Positions 45,741 to 54,400 of a stretch of 64,000 bases of DNA are shown in pieces. Both the position numbers and the translations under genes were made by a program. The DNA lies in contig NZ_SSXV01000017.1 in assembly GCF_009469595.2 (NCBI RefSeq), forward strand, positions 35,691-99,690, read 5' to 3'. Source of the DNA: Thauera sp. 2A1. GTDB lineage: Bacteria > Pseudomonadota > Gammaproteobacteria > Burkholderiales > Rhodocyclaceae. Below the pieces are notes generated by a model. It did not search any database. It had not been told where the DNA came from and was given only the letters and a program-made list of their open reading frames with translations. The stretch's first letter is position 1; each line of letters starts with the position of its first letter.

Positions 45741-45797
45741 GTACGAGCGGACCTGGCCGCGATTTCGTTCGCCGGTCGCGGCTAGGTCCGCTCCTAC
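45741..45797. repeat. REP-like palindromic element
   Basis: GTACGAGCGGACCTGGCCGCGA (first arm, 45741-45762) and TCGCGGCTAGGTCCGCTCCTAC (second arm, 45776-45797) pair almost perfectly over 22 bp. This is the shape of bacterial REP elements with a GTAGGAGCGG-type head. It lies between two convergent genes and may also help end transcription. Confidence 0.75.
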
Positions 45798-45822
45798 GGG
45801 GCTGCCTCCGATCCGCAGATAT

Positions 45823-47145
45823 TCAGGACGCAACGGCGCCGCCGCCGAAGATGGCCTGCGCGCAGGCAACGCCGGAGCGCACTGCCGACTCCAGCGTCGC
45901 CGGGTAGTCGGAGTCGACGTAGTCGCCGGCCAGCCACAGACCGGGGAGCGGCGTGCGCATGCCGGGGCGGAAGATGCCCGGTCGGCAGGCGATGGTGGCG
46001 CGTTTCTCGACGATGACCTGCGACCATTCCGGCGCCGGCAGGCGACGCCCGAGCTGGCGTTCGAGCTGGCCGTGGGTGGCCAGGATCAGCTCGTCGCGCG
46101 CCAGTTGCTCGTGCGGACCGCTGGCGCTGATCACACAGGCAATGAGGCCTTCCGGGCCGCCGAGCCGGCCGCGGTCGAAGGCCCATTGTGCCGGACCGGC
46201 CGTGCTGCCGCTCACCAGCCCGATCATCGCGTAGGGGAGGTGCTGGCCTCGGCCCAGGGCCAGATAAACCGTCACGATTGGTTCGTGGGGCAGGGCGTCG
46301 ATCTGTGCCGCGAGCCGGTCGCAGGCCCCGGTCGAGGCCAGCAGCGGCGCGGCATGGTAGGGCGCGGTCGCCAGCACCACCTGCTGCCAGGGCTGGCTGC
46401 CGGGGTCGCCTTCGAGGCGGAAGCCGCCGTCGACCGGCTGGATCGCGGTAATGGCATTGCCGGTGCGCAGTCTGCCTCGGCGGGTGGCGAGAAAGCGCGC
46501 GGCAGGAACGGGAAATAGCTCCGAAAGATCGACGCGCGGAATCAGCAGCTCGCTGGCGGCCGCGCTGGACGCGAGGCTGTCGCGCAGCACGTTGGCAAAG
46601 ACCTGCGCGCAGGCCTCGGCGATCGGCGTGTTGAGCGCCGCGACGCACAGCGGCTCCCACACGAGCTGGATCAGGTTGGCCGTCTGGCCGGTTGTCCGCA
46701 ACAGATCCGCCACCGTGGCGCCCGGCGCCACACGAAAGCCATCGCGCTTCAGGGCGCGCATCAGGCGCAGCATCGCCAGCCGGTCGCTCCAGCTCAGGCC
46801 CTGTGCCCGCAGCAGGCCGACCGCGAGATGGAACGGCGCGGGGAGTGCCGCCGCGCGCAGATGCAGTCGACCGGGCACATGCAGGGTCAGCGGCAGATGT
46901 TCGAGCTGGCGCGGCGAGCCGCCGGTGAGCCGCAGCAGACGGGTCAGCTCGGCATAGGCGCCGATCAGGATGTGCTGTCCATTGTCGACGCGCCAATGCG
47001 GGTCCTTGTGCACCACGCGTGCGCGCCCACCCAGCGTATGCGAGCGCTCGAACACGGTGACATGCACGCCGCGGCGCGCGAGTTCGACCGCGCAGGCGAG
47101 CCCGGCATAGCCGCCCCCGATGACCGCGACCGCCGGCACGCTCAT
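45823..47145 (-). CDS. hpnE: Hydroxysqualene dehydroxylase HpnE
   Basis: 440 residues. FAD-dependent amine-oxidase-like protein that removes the hydroxyl group of hydroxysqualene in bacterial squalene synthesis. The dinucleotide motif VAVIGGGYAGLACAVELARRG opens it; SHTLGGRARVV and DNGQHILIGAY follow, and GLWLAGDYVDSDYPATLESAVRSG closes it. Last gene of hpnC-hpnD-hpnE, 4 nt after hpnD. Confidence 0.93.
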   Translation of the reverse strand: MSVPAVAVIGGGYAGLACAVELARRGVHVTVFERSHTLGGRARVVHKDPHWRVDNGQHILIGAYAELTRLLRLTGGSPRQLEHLPLTLHVPGRLHLRAAALPAPFHLAVGLLRAQGLSWSDRLAMLRLMRALKRDGFRVAPGATVADLLRTTGQTANLIQLVWEPLCVAALNTPIAEACAQVFANVLRDSLASSAAASELLIPRVDLSELFPVPAARFLATRRGRLRTGNAITAIQPVDGGFRLEGDPGSQPWQQVVLATAPYHAAPLLASTGACDRLAAQIDALPHEPIVTVYLALGRGQHLPYAMIGLVSGSTAGPAQWAFDRGRLGGPEGLIACVISASGPHEQLARDELILATHGQLERQLGRRLPAPEWSQVIVEKRATIACRPGIFRPGMRTPLPGLWLAGDYVDSDYPATLESAVRSGVACAQAIFGGGAVAS

Positions 47146-47149
47146 CGGC

Positions 47150-47983
47150 TCAGCCCTTGAACCAGGTCGTGCCCGCCAGCCACACCTTGCGCAGCGGCGT
47201 CAGCGAGGTGCGGCGATCCAGCACCTGGAAGCCGTCCGCGGCGATCTCGCGCAGCAGCGTGCGGTAGATGGCCGCCATCACCAGGCCCGGGCGCTGCGCC
47301 TTGCGGTCGACGGCCGGCAGGTAGGCGAAGGCCTGCTCGTAGAACTGCTCGGCACGCTGCGCCTGGAATTCCATCAACTGGCGGAAGGCGTCTGAATGGC
47401 GCGCCTCCAGGATGTCCTTGGCGGGGACGTTGAAGCGCTGCAGATCTTCCATGGGCAAGTAGATGCGGCCACGGCGCGCATCCTCGCCCACGTCGCGGAT
47501 GATGTTGGTGAGCTGGAAGGCAAGCCCGAGGTCGTGTGCGTATTTCAGCGTCTGCCGATCCTGGTAGCCGAAGATTTCGGCCGCCAGCAGCCCCACCACG
47601 CTCGCGACCCGGTAGCAATAGAGCTGCAGACCCTTGAAGTCGAGGTAGCGCGTCTGCGACAGGTCCATCGCCATGCCGTCGATGATCTCGAGCAGTTGCT
47701 CCTGCGGCAGGTTGAAGGCGGGCGCGACGTCCTTGAGCGCGTGGCCGACCGGGTGGGTCGGGGTGCCGCCATACACCCGCGCGACTTCCTGGCGCCACCA
47801 TTCGAGCTTGGCCTGGGCGATGGACAGGTCATGGCATTCATCGACCACGTCGTCGACTTCGCGGCAGAACGCATACAGCGCGGTGATCGCCTGCCGACGC
47901 TCGGGCGGCAGGAACATGAAGCTGTAGTAGAAGCTAGAGCCGCTCTTGGCGGCCTTCTGCTGACAATAGTCGTGGGGATTCAT
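47150..47983 (-). CDS. hpnD: Presqualene diphosphate synthase HpnD
   Basis: 277 residues from the ATG at 47983. It joins two farnesyl diphosphates. The two Asp-rich motifs of squalene/phytoene synthases are clear: REVDDVVDE and QLTNIIRDVGEDARRGRIYLP. SGSSFYYSFMFLPPERR is typical of the family start. Its ATG overlaps the hpnC stop (4 nt). Confidence 0.94.
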   Translation of the reverse strand: MNPHDYCQQKAAKSGSSFYYSFMFLPPERRQAITALYAFCREVDDVVDECHDLSIAQAKLEWWRQEVARVYGGTPTHPVGHALKDVAPAFNLPQEQLLEIIDGMAMDLSQTRYLDFKGLQLYCYRVASVVGLLAAEIFGYQDRQTLKYAHDLGLAFQLTNIIRDVGEDARRGRIYLPMEDLQRFNVPAKDILEARHSDAFRQLMEFQAQRAEQFYEQAFAYLPAVDRKAQRPGLVMAAIYRTLLREIAADGFQVLDRRTSLTPLRKVWLAGTTWFKG

Positions 47984-48825
47984 GCCGGTTTCCAGTTGAG
48001 AGCCCGCCAGCCCAGGCGCAGCCAGTCGCGCTTGCCCAGCGCCGGCCGTTGCCGGAAGACGTCGTAGCCCACCGCTTCGATGCGTTCGAGGATGCGCAGC
48101 CCGCCGAGCACCACCAGGCGCAGCTCCCAGCCGATGCGGCCGGGCAGTCGGGTCGCCAGCGGCGCGCCTTCCAGCATCATCGCGCGCGTGCGCTGCACCT
48201 CGAAGGCGAGCAAGGCGCGCCAGTTCGCGTCGATGGTGGCGCTGCCTGAGCACAGCCCGGCGATCGTCGCTTCGTCGACGCCGAAGCGCGCCAGATCGTC
48301 CTGCGGCAGGTAGATGCGGTTCTTGCGCCAGTCGAGGGCGACATCCTGCCAGAAGTTGATCAGTTGCAGGCTGGTACAGATGCGGTCGGACAGCAGCAGG
48401 TTGTCGGGCGTGGCCGCCCTGTAGAGATGCAGGAGCAGCCGGCCCACCGGATCGGCCGAGCGCCGGCAGTAGTCGCGCAGTTCGCCAAGGTCCGCATAGC
48501 GCGTCTTGCCCACGTCCTGGCTGAAGGCGTCGAGCAGGTCGCGCAGCAATTGCACCGGCAGCCGGTGTTCGCGCACCGCGCGTCCCAGGCGGTCGAACAT
48601 CGGCGCCAGGCTGGCATCTCGCACCGCCTCGCCGCGCTCCATCGCATTGAGCGCGATCAGGTAGTCATGCAGCCGCGCCAGCCGGGCTACCGGCTGCGCA
48701 TCGCCTTCGTCGGCGACGTCGTCGGCGCTGCGCGCAAAGTGATAGATCGCCTCCACCGGCTCACGCAGCGAAGACGGCAGCAGCACGGATGCGACAGGAA
48801 AGTTTTCGTAGTGGTCGACGGGCAT
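47980..48825 (-). CDS. hpnC: Hydroxysqualene synthase HpnC
   Basis: 281 residues from the ATG at 48825; the frame is open to a TTG at 48876, but MPVDHYENFPVAS is the usual start. It converts presqualene diphosphate to hydroxysqualene. Asp-rich motifs ARSADDVADEGD and QLINFWQDVALDWRKNRIYLP are visible. First gene of the hopanoid-precursor operon; no squalene-hopene cyclase gene lies in the window. Confidence 0.93.
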   Translation of the reverse strand: MPVDHYENFPVASVLLPSSLREPVEAIYHFARSADDVADEGDAQPVARLARLHDYLIALNAMERGEAVRDASLAPMFDRLGRAVREHRLPVQLLRDLLDAFSQDVGKTRYADLGELRDYCRRSADPVGRLLLHLYRAATPDNLLLSDRICTSLQLINFWQDVALDWRKNRIYLPQDDLARFGVDEATIAGLCSGSATIDANWRALLAFEVQRTRAMMLEGAPLATRLPGRIGWELRLVVLGGLRILERIEAVGYDVFRQRPALGKRDWLRLGWRALNWKPA

Positions 48826-48943
48826 GGGGCAGCGGCACGGCGGCTGGCACGGGCCAGGGAGGTTTGGCGCGTGCAAGGCGCGCGGAGTATAAGCGAAGAA
48901 CCCGTTCGGGCACTTTTCGCTGGATCAAGTGGTCCTTGCTGCC

Positions 48944-49621
48944 ATGTTGCGTATCCATTCACTCATCAAGACCCTGCCGGGCAAGCCGCCTCGCACCCTG
49001 TTCGACCGCCTTTCGCTGCAGGTCGAGCGCGGCGAGTGTGTCGCCATCGTCGGCGAGTCGGGCGCCGGCAAATCCACGCTGCTCAATTGCATCGCCGGGC
49101 TGGACGTGGCCGACGGCGGCAGCATCGTGATCGGCGCGCAGGAGGTTTGCGGCCTTGACGACGACCGCCTCGCGCGCCTGCGGCGAGCGCACTTCGGCTT
49201 CGTGTTCCAGGCCTTTCATGTGCTGCCGCACCTGAGCGTGCTGCACAACGTGGCGCTGCCACTGTGGCTGCTGCGCGTCGCCGACGACGAAGCCGATGCA
49301 CGTGCGCAGGCGATGCTGGAGCGCGTCGGCCTTGGCGGACGTGGCGCCGACGCACCTCAGGTGCTGTCGGGCGGCGAGTTGCAGCGCGTCGCCATCGCCC
49401 GTGCGCTGGTGCACAAGCCGTCCGTCGTGCTCGCCGACGAGCCCACCGGCAATCTCGATCCGGAGCGCGCGGCCGGCGTCCTCGGGCTGCTGCTGGAACA
49501 GATCCGCGAGGGCGGTGCGGCGGGCATCCTGGTCACGCATTCGCGCACCGCCGCGGCGCGGGCCGACCGGGTGCTGGAGTTGCGCCGCGGCCTGCTCGTG
49601 GATGTCGGCTCGACAACATGA
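48944..49621 (+). CDS. ABC transporter ATP-binding protein (LolD/AttE-like)
   Basis: 225 residues from the ATG at 48944. Walker A GESGAGKST (about 40-48), Q-loop HFGFVFQAFHVLPHLSVLHN, signature LSGGELQRVAIARAL and Walker B VVLADEPTGNLD belong to the MacB/LolD class of ABC ATPases that work without transporting through the membrane in the classical way. The stop overlaps the permease ATG. It is divergent from hpnC, with a 118-nt gap. Confidence 0.92.
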   Translation: MLRIHSLIKTLPGKPPRTLFDRLSLQVERGECVAIVGESGAGKSTLLNCIAGLDVADGGSIVIGAQEVCGLDDDRLARLRRAHFGFVFQAFHVLPHLSVLHNVALPLWLLRVADDEADARAQAMLERVGLGGRGADAPQVLSGGELQRVAIARALVHKPSVVLADEPTGNLDPERAAGVLGLLLEQIREGGAAGILVTHSRTAAARADRVLELRRGLLVDVGSTT

Positions 49622-52167
49622 GGAGCGTGCTGCGCCGCATCTTCGTCGCCAGCCTGCTCAAGCGCCGGCTGGGGAGCGCGCTGTCGCTGCTGTCGATCGC
49701 GCTCGGTGTGGCGCTCGGACTGGCGGTGCAGATCATCCACGGCGCGGCCTTGGCCGAGTTCGGCCAGGGCGTGCGGCGCATGTCCGGCGTTGCCGACCTG
49801 CAGGTGGTCGGGCCGCGCGAAGGATTCGACGAGGCGCTCTATGTCCGCCTCGCGCAGCGACCGGAAGTCGCCGAGGCGAGCCCGGTGGTGGAAGTGGATG
49901 CGCTCGTGCCGGGCCTCAGCGCGCCCTTGCGCATCCTGGGGGTCGACCTGTTCCGCGTCGCCGCCGTGGAGCCGCAACTGCTGCCTGTCGCCGAGGACAA
50001 GGTCGGGGCCGGGGCCGGGGCCGAATCCGACCGGCTGGCTGCGCTGCGGCAGGATGCGGTGTTCCTGTCGGCCGAGGCAGAAGCCTCCCTGTTTGACGAC
50101 CAGGGCGGCGTCGGGACCTCGGCGCCCCGGCGGCTCACCGTGCAGTCCGGCTTGCGCCTCCAGGAGCTCGAGGTTGCGGGCAAGCTGCCCGGCGCGCGCG
50201 CGCGCATCGGCGTGATGGACATCGCCGCAGCGCAGGACAGCTTCGACCGTGCCGGGCTGCTCACCCGCATCGACCTGCGCCTGGCGGCTGGCGTGACGCC
50301 CGGCCAGGCGCTGGCCGCGCTGACGCCCCTGTTGCCCGCAGGCGTGGTGCTGCGCACGGTGGACGAGGCCGCCACCGAGGCGGCAAACCTGTCGCGTGCC
50401 TATCGCGTCAACCTCAACATGCTGGCGGCGATCGCGCTGCTGACCGGCGGTTTCCTCGTCTTCTCTGCGCAGTGGCTCGCCGTCGTGCGGCGCCGGCGCG
50501 AATTCGCCGTGCTCCGTGCGCTGGGGCTCGAGCGGGGCCAACTGGTGCGCGGCCTGCTCGCTGAGGGCGCGACCCTTGGTTGCGCCGGAGGACTGCTCGG
50601 CGTGGCCTTGGGGCATGGGCTCGCCGCCCTGGCCTTCCGCTTTGCTGGTGCCGATCTGGGTGCGGGCTTCTTCCAGGGCGTCGTGCCGGCGCTGCATTTC
50701 GATCCGCTCTCATCGACAGCCTACCTGCTGCTCGGGATCGCCGCCGGGGTCGGCGGCACCTGGGCGCCCGCGCGCGAAGCGGCGCGCGTGGTGCCGGCCC
50801 GCGCCCTGCACGCCGCCGGGCTGCCGGCGAGCGCCGGCGGCTCCGGGCAGGGCAGGACATTTGCGGCGCTGGCGGTCCTGGCGGCGGCGGTGGCGGCCAG
50901 TCTGCTGCCGGCCGTCGGCGGCATCCCGGTGGGCGGTTACGCGTCGGTCGTGCTCATCCTGGCTGCGGCCATTCTCGCGCTGCCGCCGCTGGCGATGCTC
51001 GCGTCGCGCTTGCTCGCAGCCGGCCGCTGGCCGGTGTGGCGGCTGGTGCGGGCGCGGTTCGTCGCTTCGCCGCAGCAGGTGGTCGTGGCAGCAGCCGGCG
51101 TGGTGGCGAGCGTCGCGCTGGCGTCGGCGATGGCGATCATGGTCAATTCCTTCCGCCTGTCGGTGGACGACTGGCTGACACAGGTGCTGCCCGCCGATCT
51201 CTATCTTCGCGCCTCGTCGGCCTCGGCCAGCGGCTACCTGGACGACGCGGCGCTGCAACGCATTCGCGCGCTGCCGGGCGTGGCCGGCGTGGATGCGGTG
51301 CGTGCAATCAACCTCAGGCTGGATGCTGACAGCACGCCGGTGACGCTGCTGGCGCGCCCGGTGGCGCAGGGCTGGGGGTTGCCGCTGGTCGACGGCACGC
51401 GCACGCCAGCGCACGATGCGAGGCGCCCGCCCGCCTGGATTTCCGAAGCGATTGCCGACGCACGGGCGCTGAAGCCGGGCGACCGGCTGGATCTGCCGAT
51501 TGCCGGGGCATTGCACGCATTCACCGTCGCCGGCATCTGGCGCGACTACGCCCGCCAGCATGGCGCGGTGGTCATCGAGCGCGCCGACTATGTCGCGCTG
51601 AGCGGCGACGGGCGCATCAACGACATCTCGCTCCGGCTTGCCGACGTGGGTGACGGAGATCGCGTCGCTTCCGCGCTCAGGGAGCTTTTCGGCAGCGACA
51701 GGGTGGAGATTGCCCGGCCGGGGGAGATCCGCGCCGTCACGCTGCAGATCTTCGACCGGACTTTCCTCATCACCTATCTCATGGAGGCAGTTGCGGTGGC
51801 GATCGGCCTGTTCGGGATCGCGACGACTTTCGCCGCGCAGGCGGCGACACGAAAAGGCGAGTTCGGCATGTTGCGGCACCTGGGCTTCACCCGGCGCGAC
51901 GTGGGCCGCTTGCTGGCGCTCGAGGGCAGCCTGGCGTGCCTGATGGGGGTGCTGGCGGGGCTGCTGGGCGGGGGCGGCGTGTCGGTGGTGCTGGTCGAGG
52001 TCATCAATCGCCAGAGCTTCCACTGGAGCATGGACTACGCCGTTCCCTGGCGTGCGCTGGGGCTGTTCGCGCTCGGGCTCGTGGTGCTTGCCGGCGTGGT
52101 GGCCCGGCTTGCCGGCGCGCATGCGATGCGGCGCTCGGCAGTGCTGGTAGTGAAGGAGGACTGGTGA
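49618..52167 (+). CDS. FtsX-like ABC permease (AttF/AttG-like)
   Basis: 849 residues, two FtsX-type halves. The N-terminal helix (LSLLSIALGVALGLAVQII), periplasmic domain, then three helices with VVRRRREFAVLRALGLERGQLVRGLL; the second half repeats the pattern, ending with RKGEFGMLRHLGFTRRDVGRLLALEG and three helices. A GGGGCC triplet repeat near 50008-50025 encodes GAGAGA in the first periplasmic part. Similar permeases occur next to LolD-type ATPases and CrtC/AttH-like proteins in AttEFGH loci. The cargo is unknown. Confidence 0.9.
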   Translation: MRSVLRRIFVASLLKRRLGSALSLLSIALGVALGLAVQIIHGAALAEFGQGVRRMSGVADLQVVGPREGFDEALYVRLAQRPEVAEASPVVEVDALVPGLSAPLRILGVDLFRVAAVEPQLLPVAEDKVGAGAGAESDRLAALRQDAVFLSAEAEASLFDDQGGVGTSAPRRLTVQSGLRLQELEVAGKLPGARARIGVMDIAAAQDSFDRAGLLTRIDLRLAAGVTPGQALAALTPLLPAGVVLRTVDEAATEAANLSRAYRVNLNMLAAIALLTGGFLVFSAQWLAVVRRRREFAVLRALGLERGQLVRGLLAEGATLGCAGGLLGVALGHGLAALAFRFAGADLGAGFFQGVVPALHFDPLSSTAYLLLGIAAGVGGTWAPAREAARVVPARALHAAGLPASAGGSGQGRTFAALAVLAAAVAASLLPAVGGIPVGGYASVVLILAAAILALPPLAMLASRLLAAGRWPVWRLVRARFVASPQQVVVAAAGVVASVALASAMAIMVNSFRLSVDDWLTQVLPADLYLRASSASASGYLDDAALQRIRALPGVAGVDAVRAINLRLDADSTPVTLLARPVAQGWGLPLVDGTRTPAHDARRPPAWISEAIADARALKPGDRLDLPIAGALHAFTVAGIWRDYARQHGAVVIERADYVALSGDGRINDISLRLADVGDGDRVASALRELFGSDRVEIARPGEIRAVTLQIFDRTFLITYLMEAVAVAIGLFGIATTFAAQAATRKGEFGMLRHLGFTRRDVGRLLALEGSLACLMGVLAGLLGGGGVSVVLVEVINRQSFHWSMDYAVPWRALGLFALGLVVLAGVVARLAGAHAMRRSAVLVVKEDW

Positions 52168-53360
52168 TGCGACACTCGCCATCGCCCCGATGGATGGAGC
52201 AGGGGAGCGGCGGCTTCGTCCACGCGATCCTTCATCGGCTGCAAGCCGTCCTCTTCCTCTTGTTTGCCACGCTTGCTGCGCTGCCGCCGGCAGCGGCAGC
52301 GGACTTTGCTACCGTGCGACCGGATGTAGCGCTCTCCTTTCCGCGCGACCTGGGGGCCCACCCCGCATTTCGCACCGAATGGTGGTACGTCACCGGCTGG
52401 ATCACCGACGAGACTGGGTCCGATCGTGGCTTCCAGGTGACCTTCTTTCGCGTGCGCACCGGTATCGGCGAGCGCAGCGCAAGCCGCTTCGCACCGACGC
52501 AGTTGGTGCTCGCCCATGCCGCCATCGCCGACCCTGCGGCGGGCCGGCTGCAGCATGGCGAACGCGCCGAGCGCGCATTGCCTCCGCTGGCGGGTGCCGA
52601 GGAAGGGCGAACCCGCGCCTGGATACGCGACTGGCTGCTGGAGTGGGATGGCACCCGCTACCGCGCACGCGCGTCCACCGACGCGTTTTCGTTTGAACTC
52701 GACTTCGTGCCCGGCGACGCCCCCCTCCTGAATGGGCGCGGCGGTTTCAGCCGCAAGGCGCCCGATCCCCGCCATGCCAGCCACTACTACAGCCGCCCGC
52801 AATTGAATGTGGACGGCACCCTGACGCTCGATGGCAGGCGTCATGTGGTTCGGGGCTCGGCGTGGCTGGATCACGAGTGGTCCAGCGAGCTGATGCCGGA
52901 GCGTGCGAATGGCTGGGACTGGATCGGCATCAACTTGCACGAAGGTGGCTCGCTGATGGCCTTCCGCATGCGCGATGGCGACGGCCAGCCGATGTGGACC
53001 GCATTGACGTTCGTGGAGAAAGGGCACATTCGGCGCGGCGAGGGACAGGACGCCGTGCGCTTCGTGCCGCTTCGTGTCTGGCGTTCCCCGCGCACCGGCG
53101 CTGCCTATCCGGTCGAGTGGCGCCTCGAGCTGCCCCCGGCCGAGCCGGGCGAGCGCACACGGCAACTCCGCCTGGTGCCCTTGATGGATGACCAGGAGCT
53201 CGACAGCTCGCGTTCGACGGGCGCCATCTATTGGGAGGGGGCGGTACGGCTGCTGGAAACCACCGACGACGCGGGGGCGGGTGAAGCAGATGGCGTATCG
53301 CGTGAAATCGGCCGCGGCTATCTGGAGATGACGGGTTATGCCAACCGGCCACGCATGTAA
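52167..53360 (+). CDS. AttH-like / carotenoid 1,2-hydratase-family lipocalin protein
   Basis: 397 residues from the ATG at 52167, preceded by AAGGAGGA. A hydrophobic segment (AVLFLLFATLAALPPAAAA, about 28-47) looks like a signal peptide. The body follows the AttH/CrtC-like pattern: FPRDLGAHPAFRTEWWYVTGWI, FQVTFFRVRTG, SHYYSRPQLNVDGTLTLDG, GSAWLDHEWSS and WDWIGINLHEGGSLMAFRMR, all typical. It is the third gene of the ABC locus. Function in this class is not settled; lipid or hydrophobic-ligand handling in the periplasm is plausible. Confidence 0.87.
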   Translation: MRHSPSPRWMEQGSGGFVHAILHRLQAVLFLLFATLAALPPAAAADFATVRPDVALSFPRDLGAHPAFRTEWWYVTGWITDETGSDRGFQVTFFRVRTGIGERSASRFAPTQLVLAHAAIADPAAGRLQHGERAERALPPLAGAEEGRTRAWIRDWLLEWDGTRYRARASTDAFSFELDFVPGDAPLLNGRGGFSRKAPDPRHASHYYSRPQLNVDGTLTLDGRRHVVRGSAWLDHEWSSELMPERANGWDWIGINLHEGGSLMAFRMRDGDGQPMWTALTFVEKGHIRRGEGQDAVRFVPLRVWRSPRTGAAYPVEWRLELPPAEPGERTRQLRLVPLMDDQELDSSRSTGAIYWEGAVRLLETTDDAGAGEADGVSREIGRGYLEMTGYANRPRM

Positions 53361-53450
53361 GCTCTGATGCGGCACCATTGCACGCCTTGCCTGCCCACCC
53401 CGATGCGATAATCCGGGCGCCGGAATTTCCGCAATGCAAGGGCAGGGGGC

Positions 53451-54341
53451 ATGAAGATTCTGTTGTTGGGCAGTAACGGGCAGGTGGGCTGGGAGCTGCA
53501 GCGCTCGCTCGCACCGCTGGGCGAGGTGGTGGCTTTGGGCCGCGCAGGCGATGGCAGATTGAGTGGCGACCTCTCGCGACCGGCCGATCTGGTCGCGACC
53601 GTCCGCCGGCTGAAGCCAGACGTGATCGTCAACGCGGCGGCCTACACCGCCGTCGACAAGGCCGAGAGCGAGCCCGCGCTCGCGCATACGATCAACGCGG
53701 ACTCCGTCGCCTGTCTGGCCGCCGAGGCTGCGGCACTGGACGCGTGGCTGGTGCATTACTCCACCGATTACGTGTTCGACGGCAGCGGCGACCGGCCGTG
53801 GCGCGAGGACGATGCCACCGCGCCGATGTCAGTGTACGGCAGCACGAAGCTGGCGGGCGAGGAGGCGATCCGTACCAGCGGCTGCCGCCACCTGATCCTG
53901 CGCACGTCGTGGGTTTATGCGGCGCGCGGCGGCAACTTCGCGCGCACGATGCTGCGCCTGGCCGCCGAGCGAGACCGCCTGACGGTGATCGACGACCAGG
54001 TAGGCGCGCCCACCGGCGCCGAGCTGATCGCCGACGTCAGCGCCCATGCTCTGCGCAGCGCAGTGCGCGAGCCCGGCCTGTCGGGCACCTATCACCTGGC
54101 GGCGGCTGGCGAGACGAGCTGGCACGGCTATGCGCGCTTCGTCATCGACGAAGCCCGCGCACTGGGACTCGCGCTGAAGGTGACCGACATCGCCCCCATC
54201 CCGACCTCGGATTACCCCACGCCCGCGCGGCGACCGCTCAATTCGCGGCTCGACACCTCGCGCCTGCGCGAGCGCTTCGGCCTCGTGCTGCCCGACTGGC
54301 GCTCAGGCGTGCGGCGCATGCTGCGCGAAGTGGTGCAGTAG
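53451..54341 (+). CDS. rfbD: dTDP-4-dehydrorhamnose reductase
   Basis: 296 residues. Short-chain dehydrogenase that makes dTDP-L-rhamnose. MKILLLGSNGQVGWELQ holds the NADPH loop; VNAAAYTAVDKAE, YSTDYVFDG and the YGSTKLAGE Tyr-Lys pair are present. rfbA, rfbB and rfbC are not in the window. A possible -10 box GATAAT lies at 53407-53412. 59 nt separate it from manC. Confidence 0.95.
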   Translation: MKILLLGSNGQVGWELQRSLAPLGEVVALGRAGDGRLSGDLSRPADLVATVRRLKPDVIVNAAAYTAVDKAESEPALAHTINADSVACLAAEAAALDAWLVHYSTDYVFDGSGDRPWREDDATAPMSVYGSTKLAGEEAIRTSGCRHLILRTSWVYAARGGNFARTMLRLAAERDRLTVIDDQVGAPTGAELIADVSAHALRSAVREPGLSGTYHLAAAGETSWHGYARFVIDEARALGLALKVTDIAPIPTSDYPTPARRPLNSRLDTSRLRERFGLVLPDWRSGVRRMLREVVQ

Positions 54342-54400
54342 CGCTCGCGTCGGTCCGCACCGGCAACGCCTTTTCGACGATTCCATACGAGATCCAGCAG

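Noticed and set aside
50008..50025. GGGGCC triplet repeat in the ABC permease gene
   Set aside because: Only three short units encoding Gly-Ala; in-frame and probably without consequence.
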